From Trichoplax adhaerens (Eukaryota > Placozoa > Uniplacotomia > Trichoplacea > Trichoplacidae), in assembly GCF_000150275.1 (NCBI RefSeq), contig NW_002060948.1, positions 445,066 through 509,065 on the forward strand: DNA of 64,000 nucleotides, read 5' to 3'. The notes under the pieces are model-generated. The model saw only the letters and a program-made list of their open reading frames with translations, did not search any database and was not told the origin of the DNA. Within the stretch, counting starts at the first letter, position 1. Each line of letters starts with the position of its first letter. The position numbers and the translations under genes were made by a program. Of the stretch, positions 51,001 through 64,000 are shown piece by piece.

Positions 51001-51582
51001 TGATTGATACCAAACAACCACTCTATTGACAATTATGATAGCAAAATTTTTACATGAGCAATCTTGGACTGCTTCATAGATAAAACACTATGTCGTAAAA
51101 TTGAAATTGGTCTAAAATTACCTTTTCTTTCAACGGGCTGCTTTAGTGTATTCAGTGAGAGCTAGTGAGATTGTTGAAAATGATTCAATGAAATGGAATT
51201 GCTAGATTAGTTTGTACACAATGTACTGTATTATCATTGGCTTCAATAGGCATACTATAAGCATTGAACGTAGGAGCAAGAAACAGAATGACCATCGATT
51301 GATTATGTTTCCTATATGATCCTCAGACACTTACTATAGTAATAATATCACCAAGAATGATATTATTTTCTGGATCTGGATCAGTGATAGTTTCGTGTAA
51401 TTCATTAATTTATTAATATGGACCGTCTCACGTACTTTATAAACATAATCAATGCATAGTGTTTTACGCTTCGTGATCATGATAGGCAATATTCATTTTA
51501 CAGACTTACATACCAAAATTGGACTTATGTTCCATCCCCCTCCAACCGGAATTTGGTACAACAATTTACTATTGGATACAAG
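48091..51582. other. Intergenic with TACTG islands
   Basis: No supportable gene. TACTG/CAGTA runs sit at 49281-49305, 50145-50225 and 50395-50425. A direct repeat (about 50065-50140 versus 50219-50294) shares ATCGCGCACAGAAAGACAGAC and the end CAGTCATTGGATGGCT. A minus-strand segment at about 49985-49905 reads QPRVPPFNFFELQLADFS and on to EFNWS then stop; no family seen. Confidence 0.4.
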
Positions 51583-54500
51583 ATGATTATGGAACAGCTT
51601 AATCCGAACTCCATTCAGATCCAAGCGAATAAACATAAAGTAAATTTCAATTCAGGTACTGCATCAATAATAATAAATTGAATTATTTATCAACCGTAAT
51701 AACTACTTTTGCTAGTCAACAATACGGTGGCATTCTCTTATCCTCTTACACATGATAGAAGTTGAATGGAGACTAATTATAATGTCATTGATCACTTTTA
51801 TACTGCTGTAGTAATAGTCATTCTATGAATCAATGTCGTCGCCCTTGCAATGTCTTTTTCCTTTTTTCTTATTTTTTAAATTATATATCAAATATTTACT
51901 CTAGTTGATCATATTATATTTTTTTCCCCTTGGCTCTATTATAGCTAGGACAAAAACGGAACATGATGTTGCTACAAATAAATTTTTACCAACCAATTCA
52001 GGTAATTAATTAAGCCTATTTTTATTACCTACTATCGTAAATGCTTATACATAGTATATGGTATTACTACACTATATGTGTAAATAAACAAAAGCTATGA
52101 TGTACTATACTGATAGTAGAGTATAATAACAAGCATGAATCTGGGCATATCGTACTTATAGTAACTTATTTTTGTTCTAAATAGACACTGTCCTAGGAAA
52201 TCGTTATCGCTATAAAGAAATAATTGGTCATGGAACATTTTCAGTAGTAATTGCAGCCAAGGTACAAATATATTATGAATAAAAGTACCTTAATTATGTC
52301 AATGTTACGATTACACTTACTTATCTCTAATAGTGGTAATGGTTTCATGATACGATAATCAATTTTTAATCATGCAATATATCCAGTATTTAGCCCCATT
52401 TATACTTTCACATCAATTTCAATGAATCTTGCTTACTGACCACTTACGGTTGACTACCACTGTAATCACTATTAAAAACTCCTTACTAAATCTTGCAAGG
52501 ATTTATACATGCACAACAAGATCATCGCCATAAAAATATTTCATCGCAATTATAAAGTTATTGGTTTACAGGTACGATATCTCAAGTGTTATAATCGACC
52601 TGTGATCAAGATAAACACTTGACCATTATTACAAGACTTAGCAACTCGAAAGCTATTCACATTTTCCGTTTTATACCAAAGTTGTTTACATCACCTTTTA
52701 TCTAATAACAGGAAGCTGAATGTGTGCGAAAACTCAACCAAATGGATTGTATGGATGTATCAAAAGTTATTAAGATCTTTGTATGTATGCAATACTATAA
52801 ACTGGCACAATTCTTGTCAATGCTTCTTAATCTTGTAATAAATATTAACCATGGAATATAATCATAGCGGGGAATGATTCTTAAGCGATCAATATGATAA
52901 TTAGCCCTAAAATTTACCCTCTTTTGCCGATATTTAATTCTTTTAATTTTACTAGAATACCATCATGTATGAAGACCATCTCTGTATTGTCTATCAATGT
53001 TTGGATCCCAGACCAATTACTGCTTATTTCCAGGTTTATTACGATTTATTTAATAATACTTATTGTAACTTATCCAGCGCAAAGTCTATCCTAGTCTTAC
53101 CTAGGCTAACTACCAAATAAAGTATGCATTAATATTTCGTTTTATTTAGAGGGTGACAGTCAATGAAAACCATGAAGAGGTAGAAGGCCTCGCAACTAGT
53201 TCAAACTTGTATAAATTTTTAAAATTGTCCTCTTTTATGTTCATTTCTTAATATCAATGATGTTTTGTTGTTTTGATAAAATTAACAGAAGTTGAAGTTA
53301 TTACGCCACGTTGTGAAGCAGGTATAGCTTAAGGTTTTACTGACTGTACAGTACTTTATATTAATCCTATACGGTTTTAGTCAGGTACTCATGTTATTCA
53401 TTTATTTTTTCGCAATGTTTGGAAATCCAACAGTTATTGGAATGTTTAGCTTTCCTACGAAGGTGTGTAATAGTTGATGCTAATTATTATCTTTAACCTT
53501 TGGGTGCTAATTGTACATAATGCGAGTATATCCGCATATTATGATATATCGTAACTAATTTACACTTAACCCCTAGAGCAAATATCATTCATGCTGATAT
53601 AAAACCAGCCAATATTCTTGTATCTAATGGTAAGTCACTCATGATAAAATAAAGCAGCTGATAAGATATTATATATACACTCCTTTATTTTTTTCTTACG
53701 ATATTGCTTTATCTTTGAAGAAAGTGACTTATCAATTAAATTGGTGGATTTTAGCAATTCATTCCATTGTGTCCATGAAGAGGTAAAATTTGCTATACTT
53801 ACTAGCTGTATGTAGACATAAATTAATATAAGCAGTGCAATAATGAATGTTATCGTAAGCTTCCACTTATCTTAAATGCAGCTCACTTAACGTATGCTTT
53901 ACCTTTATTTGAACGATACTACAATTATGCAGTAATTTTTACGTATATATGTACAATTGGATATATTTATTCATTGTCCAGATTGAAATATTAAAATGTT
54001 ATTTGTTTTGTCCGCAGATTTGTCTATATTACGATAACTTTGAATTACAAACTTTGAACTATCGTGCACCTGAGGTAGAGATATAAATACAAATAAAATC
54101 TATTATCTTAAAGACCAAGAATGACAGTAAGCTTGATAGGTAATGCTTGGAATTCCTTTCGGACCTGAAATCGATATGTGGTCGTTAGGGTGTGTTGTAG
54201 CTGAGGTATATTTGAACTTCTCTTTCTGCCTTAAAGGCTTATGTTTAATAACCTACGGTAACAGGGAATAAAACTTTACAATTTTTTGTTTTATACTTTC
54301 AGCTATACTCGTGTAAGCCGTTATTTAAAGGAAAGTATAAAGGAGAAATAATTCAAAATGTAAGATGTCACTGCCACAATATTCGAAGAACTATGCTTTT
54401 ATTAAAATGTGTTAATAAATATAATAACATCCCGTAGATTAGTAATTTACTCGGTTCCTGGCCGGTAAGTTTTTTTCGTCGAGGTAAATTTTACCAGGAA

Positions 54501-55589
54501 TTTGCTAATGAGGTTATTGAACACCCAAAAAATACGTATTGTAAGTAGCCCTTCATTTTACAGTATTACCCGAAGTTGGCATGAATTACATGATTTATAA
54601 ATTCTATCATTTACGTCTTATCCATAGTTACTCATAGAGAATATCTAATCATGGATAAAATAAATGACAAAATAAGATGCTTCAATCTAGCGAATCTAAT
54701 TCTTGGACTCTTAAAGTACAATCCTAGTACGTAATACCTTGGTATTTATATATATTACTAAGTTTATTTAATATCTAGATAAACAACGATGATTATGATA
54801 CTGGTATATTCTTTTAGGTGAGCGATATTCGGTATCTGAAGTGGTACAACATCCCTTTATGCTGGCAGAAAATTCTGTGAATTACTTTTTATTTAATGAT
54901 GGTAACTCTTAACAATCATACGATGTATCGTATCTATATTCAGTTATATTATTGCATCGATAAAGTTATGTGAAAGCAATATGCAACAATTACTATCAAC
55001 TTTAAAAGCATTTAACTGTGATGATTTTTTTTTATGTATGATATTATTTCAAGACTTATCTGGCAGTGGAGTCGTTCCATCAGGCACTTATCAGTACAAA
55101 CCGGATAACTCAAAGAATAACTTACGATTACCAGTCAAACAAGATAAGATGACAAAGTGTACTCGAAAACGCCCAGAAACTTCAGACAGCTCCAACGTAA
55201 AATCAATTGGAACAGAATTTTCCAGCATTAATGTGAAGGTGTTCTGTTTACAGAGGACGACGTCAAACTGTAACAGCGGTGAGTCTGAAAAGACAGCAGC
55301 AATCACTTCCAATAACGAACTAGATCTAGTAAATGTGGGAGATACTTCCGATGATGAAATTACTGATTCTGTTCAAAATGTCCATGCTGCTGTTCCTAAC
55401 CACAAGGATTACGTAGAAATATATGATAACTGTGCTAGATCTCGTGGGTCATTTTGGTTAAGGTCTAGCTCCGAAGATAATACAACTATCAATGAAACTT
55501 TAAACACTCACGAAAAAAGCGTCGCCAATAGGAATAATAGTTGCGCTCGGACTAGAATCATCACTGTAAATACTACGATTGCATCGTAG
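51583..55589 (+). CDS. CMGC protein kinase, DYRK/HIPK/PRP4-like, divergent
   Basis: Predicted Ser/Thr or dual-specificity kinase. Seventeen exons: 51583-51655, 51945-52001, 52185-52261, 52500-52571, 52712-52780, 52956-53033, 53150-53179, 53289-53321, 53434-53462, 53577-53629, 53721-53782, 54018-54074, 54140-54205, 54303-54359, 54438-54540, 54818-54901 and 55054-55589; 511 aa. Gly loop GHGTFSVV, Lys81 in AIKIF, helix-C Glu near 94-96, catalytic loop IIHADIKPAN (178-185; HAD rather than HRD as in PRP4), [30 protein letters not shown]. The DFG motif is replaced by DFS (200-202), though the metal-binding Asp is kept. A roughly 180-residue Ser/Asn-rich tail follows, mostly one exon. The start is uncertain: the frame is open upstream to about 51507. 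Closest family member not determined. Confidence 0.88.
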
Positions 55590-56580
55590 TACTCCAAGGG
55601 TGTTTTATCTGTTGAGTTTTATTTAGAAAGCATTGCAACTATCCAGGCTTTTTATTTTAAAGCTAAAAAATTTTTCTAAGTAAGGAACAATCGTTTTTGT
55701 GAATGAAGCTTAATACTTGATGGATTGATATATCATTTATCAAACATCAAGCTAAAATTTTAATACTGTGCTCATATATAATGCACATGTAAATACCCAT
55801 TTACTGTATATAAATTTAATGATACCAACACGTAGATGTATATTTTGTACATAAAATACTGTCCGTAATCGAAGTGTACTATATTGATTAAAAATATTGT
55901 AAAGTGAATTGTAAAAATGTAACACTTTAAACTTTCTTATTTTTACTATTTACTTCATTTCATTTAATGTAAATACACGGACGTATTTATTAAATTAATG
56001 TACATTCAATTTACTCAAGTTATTATATACGGCATTCACGTAGTCATTTTTTTATAGTTTAGAATAAATATTTCAAGAAACTGTATGTCATATTAATTAC
56101 TTTTGCTGTTGTTTCTTTGCATGGAATTTTTGAAGAAAGTTAGGCGTATGTACGGTGGAATCTAGGCTTTAATCGTAACGATAAGACTGTTGTCTAAACT
56201 ATAACGCAATCATCACTTTTATTATCATAAAAGAGATTTATCGATCGATGCTACGGTACATTTATATAGTAGGGATATAAAATTTAAACGTTTTATTACT
56301 AATCAGTGCATCCCCAAAAATAATTGGTAATGATAATTAATTGCTCGTAAGATAAGCAAACTCTTAAAATATTACTTTGACTCGGTTATTGATGAATCTT
56401 ACAGTCAAGCAGCCATTTTATAACAGCGATAATAAATTGACAACAATTGTTTAGTCACTGTAAACAGCATTGGAAAGATTAAGAATAAGCGATCATATAC
56501 GTATATCTATCTTAACCAGAAACAAAATGGTTACGAGCTACTATAGTTAATCATCAAACACCATTTTGTTATATTTAACA

Positions 56581-59500
56581 TCACTCAGTGGATAAGAATT
56601 GAAATGCTGTGTCACGTTCTTCAACTAATTCATTAGCAGTTGCTTCCATTTTAGAACGTGCGAAATCGCTAACACTAAGTCCATTAACGAATTCCCATTT
56701 ACGATTCTTAATTCTTACTGGAAATGAGTACATTACATTATCTGGAACGCCATATGAGTTACCATCTGAAATAACACCCATAGAGGTCCATTCACCCTAT
56801 ATTGCGTAAGTGATTACGGTATTATTCAGTAAAAGATTAATTTATTCTTACAAATATTAGACATTGACGATTCCTTACGTTCAGTTCAGAATCATACAAC
56901 ATGATTGTATATTCATATATACCATACTAGAAATTGTGGCCCGAGTAATCTTACCTCTTTTGTGCCATTCCATAAATCGCGTACATGATCGCAAATAGCT
57001 TTCGCAGCTGAGACAGCACTTGAAAACTTTCGTGCAGCAATAACAGCAGCGCCGCGTTTTTGGACAGTCTGCAATTCAGTCAAAAAAATTGCGTATATTA
57101 GTAACATAGTAACAAGTAGATGTAATAGGCATGAATTTTGTGAAAGACAAGATAACTAAAGTTAATGTAAACATTTACAGAAATGAATTCCCCGTGAAGC
57201 CAATTATCGTCGCTAACTCGCTCAGTAACACTGTCGCCATTAGTCATTTTGGCATGAGAAGCATCTGGAAATTGTGTTGAAGAATGATTACCCCAAATGA
57301 TGACGTTGCGTACTTCGGTGTTCTTAACATTCAAACGCGCAGCTATCTACCAGAAGAAATTTCAACAGGATGATATATAATGTCAGTAACTAAAGAACTG
57401 GCGTACAGTAGCATAACATCTCAAAACAATCAATAACATATTAAGTACCTGAGCTTGTGCTCTATTTTGATCTAATCGAGTAAGACATGAAAAATTCTCT
57501 TTTGGAATAGTTTTCGCATATTGAGACATAACCAGACAATTGGTATTAGCCGGATTGCCGACAACAACTACCTAAAGATTTAATAGTTATAGTCAGTACA
57601 ATTTCTATGTGTTCGTACATATAATAATTATACGACCTAATCATACAATTTCAGTGCTGGACATTTACAGTAGTAATGACTAATCATTAAAAAATAATTT
57701 TCTCATATACGTATATTCATTTTATATACCCTGACATCCTTTTTAGCAACTTCATCGATTGCCTTTCCTTGTACTTCAAAGATCTTAACATTCGCCTTAA
57801 GCAAGTCTTTCCTCAGCATACCTTCCCTACGTGGCATAGCGCCAACCATAATCGCAAGATCGATGTCTTTGAAAGCCACTTTAGGGTCATCAGTTGCAAT
57901 AGTTTCTGCGGAGTTATTGAGAATAACAGTAACGTTAAATAATAGCGTGGAAGCGACATTTACAAAATTTTAGCACATTCAACAAGGCCATTTACATAAT
58001 AGATTTATTAACATTATTCCATACTAGAAAGGCAAGCCAGCCATTGTATTTACAAGACTTTTAATCATCTGATAATGACTACTAGTATTTGATGTGAACC
58101 TGGCTAGATTTAAGGTTACTACGCGTTATACTTTTACAGCAAATTAAAAATTAGATTCACCAGTACAATTATCCATAGAATTTTTACCAGTATCGCTAAG
58201 GACTTTGTAGAAAGTAAAAATGTTAATGTAGAGTTACAAAATATATAGCTGATGTACGGAAGCTCGTAGGGAAAACTTTACATCTTTATAGAGTAACGGA
58301 CTAATTGGCTATAAAAATTTAACCAACACACTTCCCCTCTGGCAATGATTGTGAATCATACGTATTTAATAACATGTTCGTGATTCGTAAAGTATAGGTT
58401 GATCATGTTTTCCCGATATCGCTATTCAATTTAACTTATTAAATCACAATGCAATAATAATAAATTAATTAATTAATTGACAGAAAAAAGACGTAGGTTA
58501 CAGCACCCTAAAAGTTAGCATATGTTCTACGGTTAATAACCAGCTTTCATAGCAACAAGACCGCAGCACATGCTACTATCTACAGTATCTGGTATAACTT
58601 TGTGCTAAATATACGCGTATGAACGCAACTTGTCATAGGATACTAGATGTTGTGATCAGCTGTTCTTAGCAGATTAATATTTTAAAGCGGAAACATAGAG
58701 ATACTACCGTCGAATTGACAACACTTGATGTTGTTTTTTTAATCCTAACGATTTAAAGTAAGTAAATCTTTGTGTTATGAAATACCTATAGCAGTATATT
58801 CAATAATTACATTATGTTATCTTGTATAAAATATTCTTTGCAATCAGCAGTGTAATTTATTTATTTATACTGTATATACGATTGCACAAGCTAATCAATG
58901 CTGGAAATCGATCAAAAAAAAGGTATAGTATAGTACAGTACTGTACATACATACAATACGGAAACAATAAATCGATAACGGAAAATTCTTGACCGATAAA
59001 CCAGTTGTACAGCACTTAGGGCGCTCTGGGTAATAATGCTTAGCCACTTATTCTGGATGTCTAAAGGACTGTACAGTGTACAGTACAGTCTGTATTTTCT
59101 TAACGGTAAGATAACTAAATTGCTTCGAGCAAGGAAAAAATTTTTTAAAACAAACTCATTTTCGTATATATGTTATACACTCATTCTACAACACGCTAGA
59201 AAAATTATTATACCACATCAACCGCATATATTCTTACCTTTCAAAAGTGGTAAAGCACAATCTTGCAATTCCATAGCGACGCCACCTAAGGCTCCCATCA
59301 TAACAGGAATATCCAGGAGTATCAAAATGACGGGCTAAATCAAAATAACCATACCATTACGATAGAACAGATTACAACTTCAATTACGTACAGTACGTAT
59401 ATGGAGAAAATGTGACTAAATACGGCTTAACACATTATCGTTTTACAATTAACGTATAGTAAATATAGTAATAAATCATTGCAAACGTAATATACGTAGC

Positions 59501-61229
59501 CAAAAATTGCCTCGCTTCCGTACTATCGTCTGTGATCCCTTTAATACGGATTCTAAATTCTAAATGCTTCGATGATCACTCATACAGCTTTCTGTTACTA
59601 TTACGAGAATCGGTTAACATAAAGATCAAGTGTTAAACTATTACTTTATGGTCGAAAATTTACCAATAAGAACTCTGTTTGAAGCAACAGTTCAAAATTT
59701 AAAATGCATACTACCAAGAACATTACTACACAGCTGCAGCATTTACATTCAATTAATGTGCAACTATGAATCGTTCAAGTCATGTACATTGTACGGTATA
59801 ATCCTAATTCAATTCTGTCTTAATTAATATCAAATTGAAAGCTTCCATTTAAAAAGCTAATGATTAACGTAATATTGAATCGTCTTGTTTAGCATAGGAT
59901 AATGCAATATGATGACAACGAAAGCGTAGTAAACCCCTCAATGCTAGCATTGAGTCTAACATGTGTGTGTATAATTCATTATGCATGTTCCTGAAGGAGA
60001 AGTCGCAGTAAACTAACTTGGACTGTTTTAGTGTTTTTTCTACAAATTTATGTCCTACTTTCTCACATAGCACAAATTTATGGCATAATTTCCACATAGC
60101 ACAAGAAAATAAGGAGAATATTTTAAAACTTGATAAGTCAGCTTTAATCTTCTTCTCTGATAACTTGTTATGATGCATGTGTTTGCCTTTCCAATCAGTT
60201 CTTGAAAGGTAGATGTCATATTGTACAGTAAAGCATCAGAATGACGCTATTTTGAGAAAAATTACTCCAGTATGTAGTAGCTTTGACATTGTTAATGGCT
60301 ACAATTAGTTTGACATAATAACTGGTATTTCTACGTACTTTGGACATTGAACTATGCTCAATCCTGTTCAATTTTGTCGCTCAAAAATAGCTGATAACGT
60401 TTACAATTTATGGCAAAGTATTAATCATCCTCATCCAACTGTTGCATCATGTCATTGCGATCACTGGCGATTAGGTTAGAATATACAATCGTTGTCCCAA
60501 TTTTTACCTGATCTTGTCCAAAAACATCTCCTTTGGCAAGTTGATACAGGAGAGAATATGCAATTTGACCAGCAGCACCGGTAACGCAAACTCGAAGTGG
60601 CTCAGCCTATATTTTTAGAACGCAAGAAAAAATATATAAATATCATATTACAGTATGACATATAACCTATTCCTACTGTGCACTATCTTGTGAATCAATG
60701 TTGAGCTGTGAGCAGATCTACAGGGTAATTCCAAATTGTAGGATTATAACACATGACGATCAGGAGTCTTTTCAGTCAATATTGAGAAGCTGGTCATATT
60801 CAATCCATATTCCAGTATGACTTGTAACGACTTCACGAAATGGGTGTAGACATACTGTACTGCTGATTAAAGTCTACTTTGAAAACGCTCTGACATGACT
60901 GCAATAGTTGCTATGACTATCAATAGAGGGGAAATGATAGTATCTTGATCGAAGTTGCACCATCCCTCAACTCTATAGTACAATACATAGGATTGATTGA
61001 CTTGCATTGGAAGAGAAAATCATTCCACTATGACACAAGCAAGGTCGAGCCCAACGCGTATCTTGTTTCCTCTGTTATGGTCTTTTAGATGACCTTGGTG
61101 ACTACAGTATCATTTTTTTCTTGTCGTTATCAACTCCACTCAATCTAGTAATACATTGCTTTGCACTTTTCAAGCCTATACAAGGGGTTAGCATGAATAA
61201 AAGTGAGCAATATTGATAGGACCTACCAT
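56581..61229 (-). CDS. MDH1: Cytosolic malate dehydrogenase
   Basis: Interconverts malate and oxaloacetate with NAD in the cytosol, part of the malate-aspartate shuttle. Eight exons on the minus strand: 61229-61227 (ATG only, inferred), 60606-60508, 59334-59238, 57905-57730, 57571-57449, 57346-57179, 57068-56955 and 56796-56581; 331 aa, against 334 in human. Rossmann loop [20 protein letters not shown], substrate arginines in [27 protein letters not shown], catalytic Asp/Arg in [12 protein letters not shown] and catalytic His in [15 protein letters not shown], then [20 protein letters not shown]. The ATG exon is the sequence CAAAATG|GTAGGT, in phase with [10 protein letters not shown]. It runs convergent to the kinase gene. 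Confidence 0.95.
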
Positions 61230-61374
61230 TTTGATGCAAGTTGTAGTGGTTTGTTCTCCGTGTTTTTCAATGAAAGAAACGTCTCGCTCCTCGACGCAGT
61301 ACAGCAGGCGTTAAAGTAGACCGTGTTGCAGAGACCTCAGCTATAAATACTCTGTCTTATCAGTAGCTTCACCA

Positions 61375-64000
61375 TCGCTGTACTGTACTGTACTGTACCG
61401 TGTGTACGTCAGACTTGTGACGTCGCCGACCAAACGCTCGTCCATCCCATCTGTGAACCCACAACATGTCCTCAACTTCAACTGACTTGTGACGTCGCCG
61501 ACCAAACGCTCGTCTATCCCATCTGTGAACCCACAACATGCCCTCAACTTCAACCTCAAATGTCCAGTGACAACTGATACCTAACACCAGATAGCGATAC
61601 TGCGGGGACAGCTAAAACATACTACAGCACAGTACACACCACTATAGAAATTGGTAATGTAATCAAGGTACAGTACTGTACAGTGTACGTGGTATGGGTC
61701 AAACTTTCTACACACGTGAGTACTGCACTGTACCGTCCAGTACTACAGTGTACAGTACGTTGGACTGTACTCTACAAGTGTACGCACTGTACTGCATACT
61801 GTATTTCTATCATTAATATGGTAATTTGGGTGGCGTTATATTTTCCCTATTAATATTAATATATTTATTTATTTGCTTATTTATTTGATTTGATGATAAT
61901 GATTACAGTACATAATCAAATTTAGTTTACTGTACAGTATATTACTGTACACATAGTACTGTACATACTGTAAAGTACAGTATGTCGGAAAATCCTTTTC
62001 ACTGGTGTACCTTGAAGCCGTTGCGTTTACCTACTTCGCTTGTAAACATGCGACATGTCCACGTGTATCAACCGTGCTACAGCCGCGGCTAACCCTTTCC
62101 TATTTACTACTGTAGTAGATAATGTAGTCACTAGTCACTACAAAAATTGACTGAACACAAGAGTCGCCCTTCCAGTTTCGCTCTTCTCTCCTAGTTGTCC
62201 CTGCGACGTTGATGTACATACAAAATATGGCTCGCCTCGATCTATCAAATTATACTGATAGCAAGGGAGGGTTGGGACTCGTCATTTAATACAAAACACT
62301 TAGGGACTGCTGAACTAAAAGAAGAGAAGGAGAGAGGGACGAGTACAATTCAAACTAGTCACTAGCGGCCGCTCAGTGCAAAATAATGAGGGAGCTTATC
62401 ATTTTTCTCCTCATTCTACTATACGCTACGACCGAAATCGTATACTACACTGTACAAAACCAACCAAGCGGCCAATTTGGATGACAATCGTGGACAGTGT
62501 ATCGTTTCAGATATACGGCACAGCTGAGATGACCAGCAAAATAGTCGGCCCCCTCATTTTTAGTATACTGAATGGCCCTTCTCTGTCCCTCTTTCTTCTT
62601 TCAGTAGTCCCTGACTGTGCCATGGACTAATAAAGCTTTTCTTATTGAGTCGTCCATGACTGTACTGAATTATACAGCACAATAAGACTCTGCCAAGAAC
62701 TAGAGTACACTACCAAGTGACAAATCCTTACTCCGACTTCAGAGTTGCAGCTTCCTTGCGGGTTGTCTGTAGCATGATCCTTTCGCAAAACTATCCGACT
62801 ATGATCGGAGAATTTGGACCGATCACTCCTGGATGGACAGACATCTTCGGCCTCATCTGTTTAAGACACTGTACAGTACTGTACAGTGTACAATACAGTA
62901 CAATTAGTCTGTGTCGAACACTTACAGTACAGTACAGTACAGTACTGTACTGTAAGTATGCGGACGGTCGATTTTAAATTGAATGTTTTTTCTAAATTAA
63001 CAGTAAGGAATATTACATTGAATCTTATTACGCATCTGTTACTAAGTTCTGCTTGGAAACACTTCTATAACATTGTCAATATCATTTCAATTAGTACTCG
63101 TGATTTGGAAAACAGACACGGAAGACCCATTATTAAGTAGGCATTTTTGGATAATGAAGACCTTCTTCAACAAGCAAAATCCGTCCTTCCGAGAGAGAAA
63201 GTCATCCGTTATGTCCGTCCAGGGTCTTCTTATCAGTACTCAGTGACATACAGTACTGTAGTGCATGTCGTACCGTACCGTCCGTTGCAAATCCAGTATA
63301 CAGTACAGTACTGTACACTGAACAGTACCACAGTGCCAATACAGTAGTACGGTGGCTCACAATACAATAGTGCCTGCCGTACTGTACCGTCCGTTGCAAA
63401 TCCAGTTTTCAGTACAGTACACTGAGTACAGTACCCCAGTGGCAATGGTGCATGCCGTACTGTACCGTCCGTTGCAAATGCAGTATGCAGTACAGTACCA
63501 ATAGTGCATGCCGTACTGTACCGAAGGTGGCAAATCCAGTATGCTGTACAGTACCCGGCCCAGGTTGGCGTCAGGTACATGACGGCATCAATTACTCCTG
63601 TCTAGGCCTTGTGGTAAGACCGACTAGCACGCATATTCGGCAATCCTTTCTTGGACAACGATAGGTGTACTATGCCTTCTCGATTCAATCAGCCTAACTA
63701 GAATCGGAGTGATTGCCATTTTAGCCAGGATTGTTGGGAAATTCAAGTTGTAGTGGATCTATTCATTGCTACCAGTTGTACTGACACATTTTGTACAATG
63801 TCCATGTGGTATAGGTATCGTGGAGAAGGTTCTTTTTACCAGTAAGCTGCAAACGGCAGCGCACTACTATACTGTACGTAGTGTCCACTGCCAAAGTGCA
63901 CTGCACCGTACTGCAAACGCTCGTACCAAGCTTCCAATCCAATCCTGCTGTTATTGATTCCTATTAATAAAACCAAACAAGGGTAAAAACGCTGCCGGTT
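61375..64000. repeat. Repeat-rich intergenic end
   Basis: Holds a two-copy 72-bp direct repeat (61412-61483 and 61484-61555, GACTTGTGACGTCGCCGACC and following), dense TACTG/CAGTA palindromes at 61380-61397, 61665-61800, 61925-61985 and 62868-62955, and four irregular copies of a GTGCATGCCGTACTGTACCG / GTTGCAAATCCAGTAT unit between 63255 and 63550. Open frames here translate the repeats. No gene seen. Confidence 0.7.

Noticed and set aside
51507-51582. N-terminal extension of the kinase (WTYVPSPSNRNLVQQFTIGY)
   Set aside because: The frame is open, but there is no Met in it and the upstream exon could not be fixed, so the model was started at Met 51583.
56570-56590. Stop-codon readthrough giving a peroxisomal MDH1 isoform, as in vertebrates
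   Set aside because: The stop context here is TGA followed by TGT TAA, not the TGA CTA readthrough context, and the extension would be one residue with no SKL-type end.
61341-63957. Many open frames rich in C, T, V, Y and Q
   Set aside because: They are translations of the TACTG/CAGTA repeat and appear in several frames at once.

Overview
The window looks like nuclear DNA of an early-branching animal. It is AT-rich, and every recognisable protein gene is split into short exons by mostly small GT-AG introns, so the long uninterrupted reading frames are mostly noise and the genes had to be rebuilt exon by exon. Pellino is essentially a metazoan family, CCDC61 implies centrioles or cilia, and a UGA-containing SEPHS2 with a SECIS element implies an active selenocysteine system. 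Compact genes, AT-rich introns and scattered TACTG/CAGTA pentamers would fit a placozoan (Trichoplax/Hoilungia type). That assignment is inference only.

Layout. 1-12.3 kb: cofilin/ADF on the minus strand (4545-2245), COA6 on the minus strand (10476-9340) and islands of TACTG/CAGTA repeat. 12.3-16.3 kb: CCDC61 on the plus strand, 14 exons. 16.3-24 kb: no confident gene. It holds a broken cofilin copy, an old segmental duplication, a few orphan exon-like reading frames, and tandem repeats of 164 bp and about 220 bp. 24-34.7 kb: mostly empty apart from a possible eight-exon gene on the minus strand (28649-26219, 143 aa) that I could not firmly place in a family. 34.8-38.2 kb: Pellino on the plus strand, 11 exons. 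40.4-41.2 kb: a possible small minus-strand gene. 42.0-44.7 kb: SEPHS2 on the plus strand, with an in-frame TGA at the active-site position and a SECIS element in the 3' UTR. 45.1-48.1 kb: a two-RRM SR splicing factor on the minus strand. 51.6-55.6 kb: a divergent CMGC (DYRK/HIPK/PRP4-like) protein kinase on the plus strand, with DFS in place of DFG. 56.6-61.2 kb: cytosolic malate dehydrogenase on the minus strand. 61.3-64 kb: repeats only.

The genes belong to unrelated housekeeping, signalling and cytoskeletal functions and do not form an operon-like unit. SEPHS2 and the SR gene converge 3' to 3', as do the kinase and MDH1. Exon boundaries were chosen by hand from GT-AG sites, reading phase and recalled family similarity. 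For the named genes the exon lengths add up to whole codons and join into continuous proteins. For the two unnamed models the splice sites were chosen freely, so an intact frame is weaker evidence.
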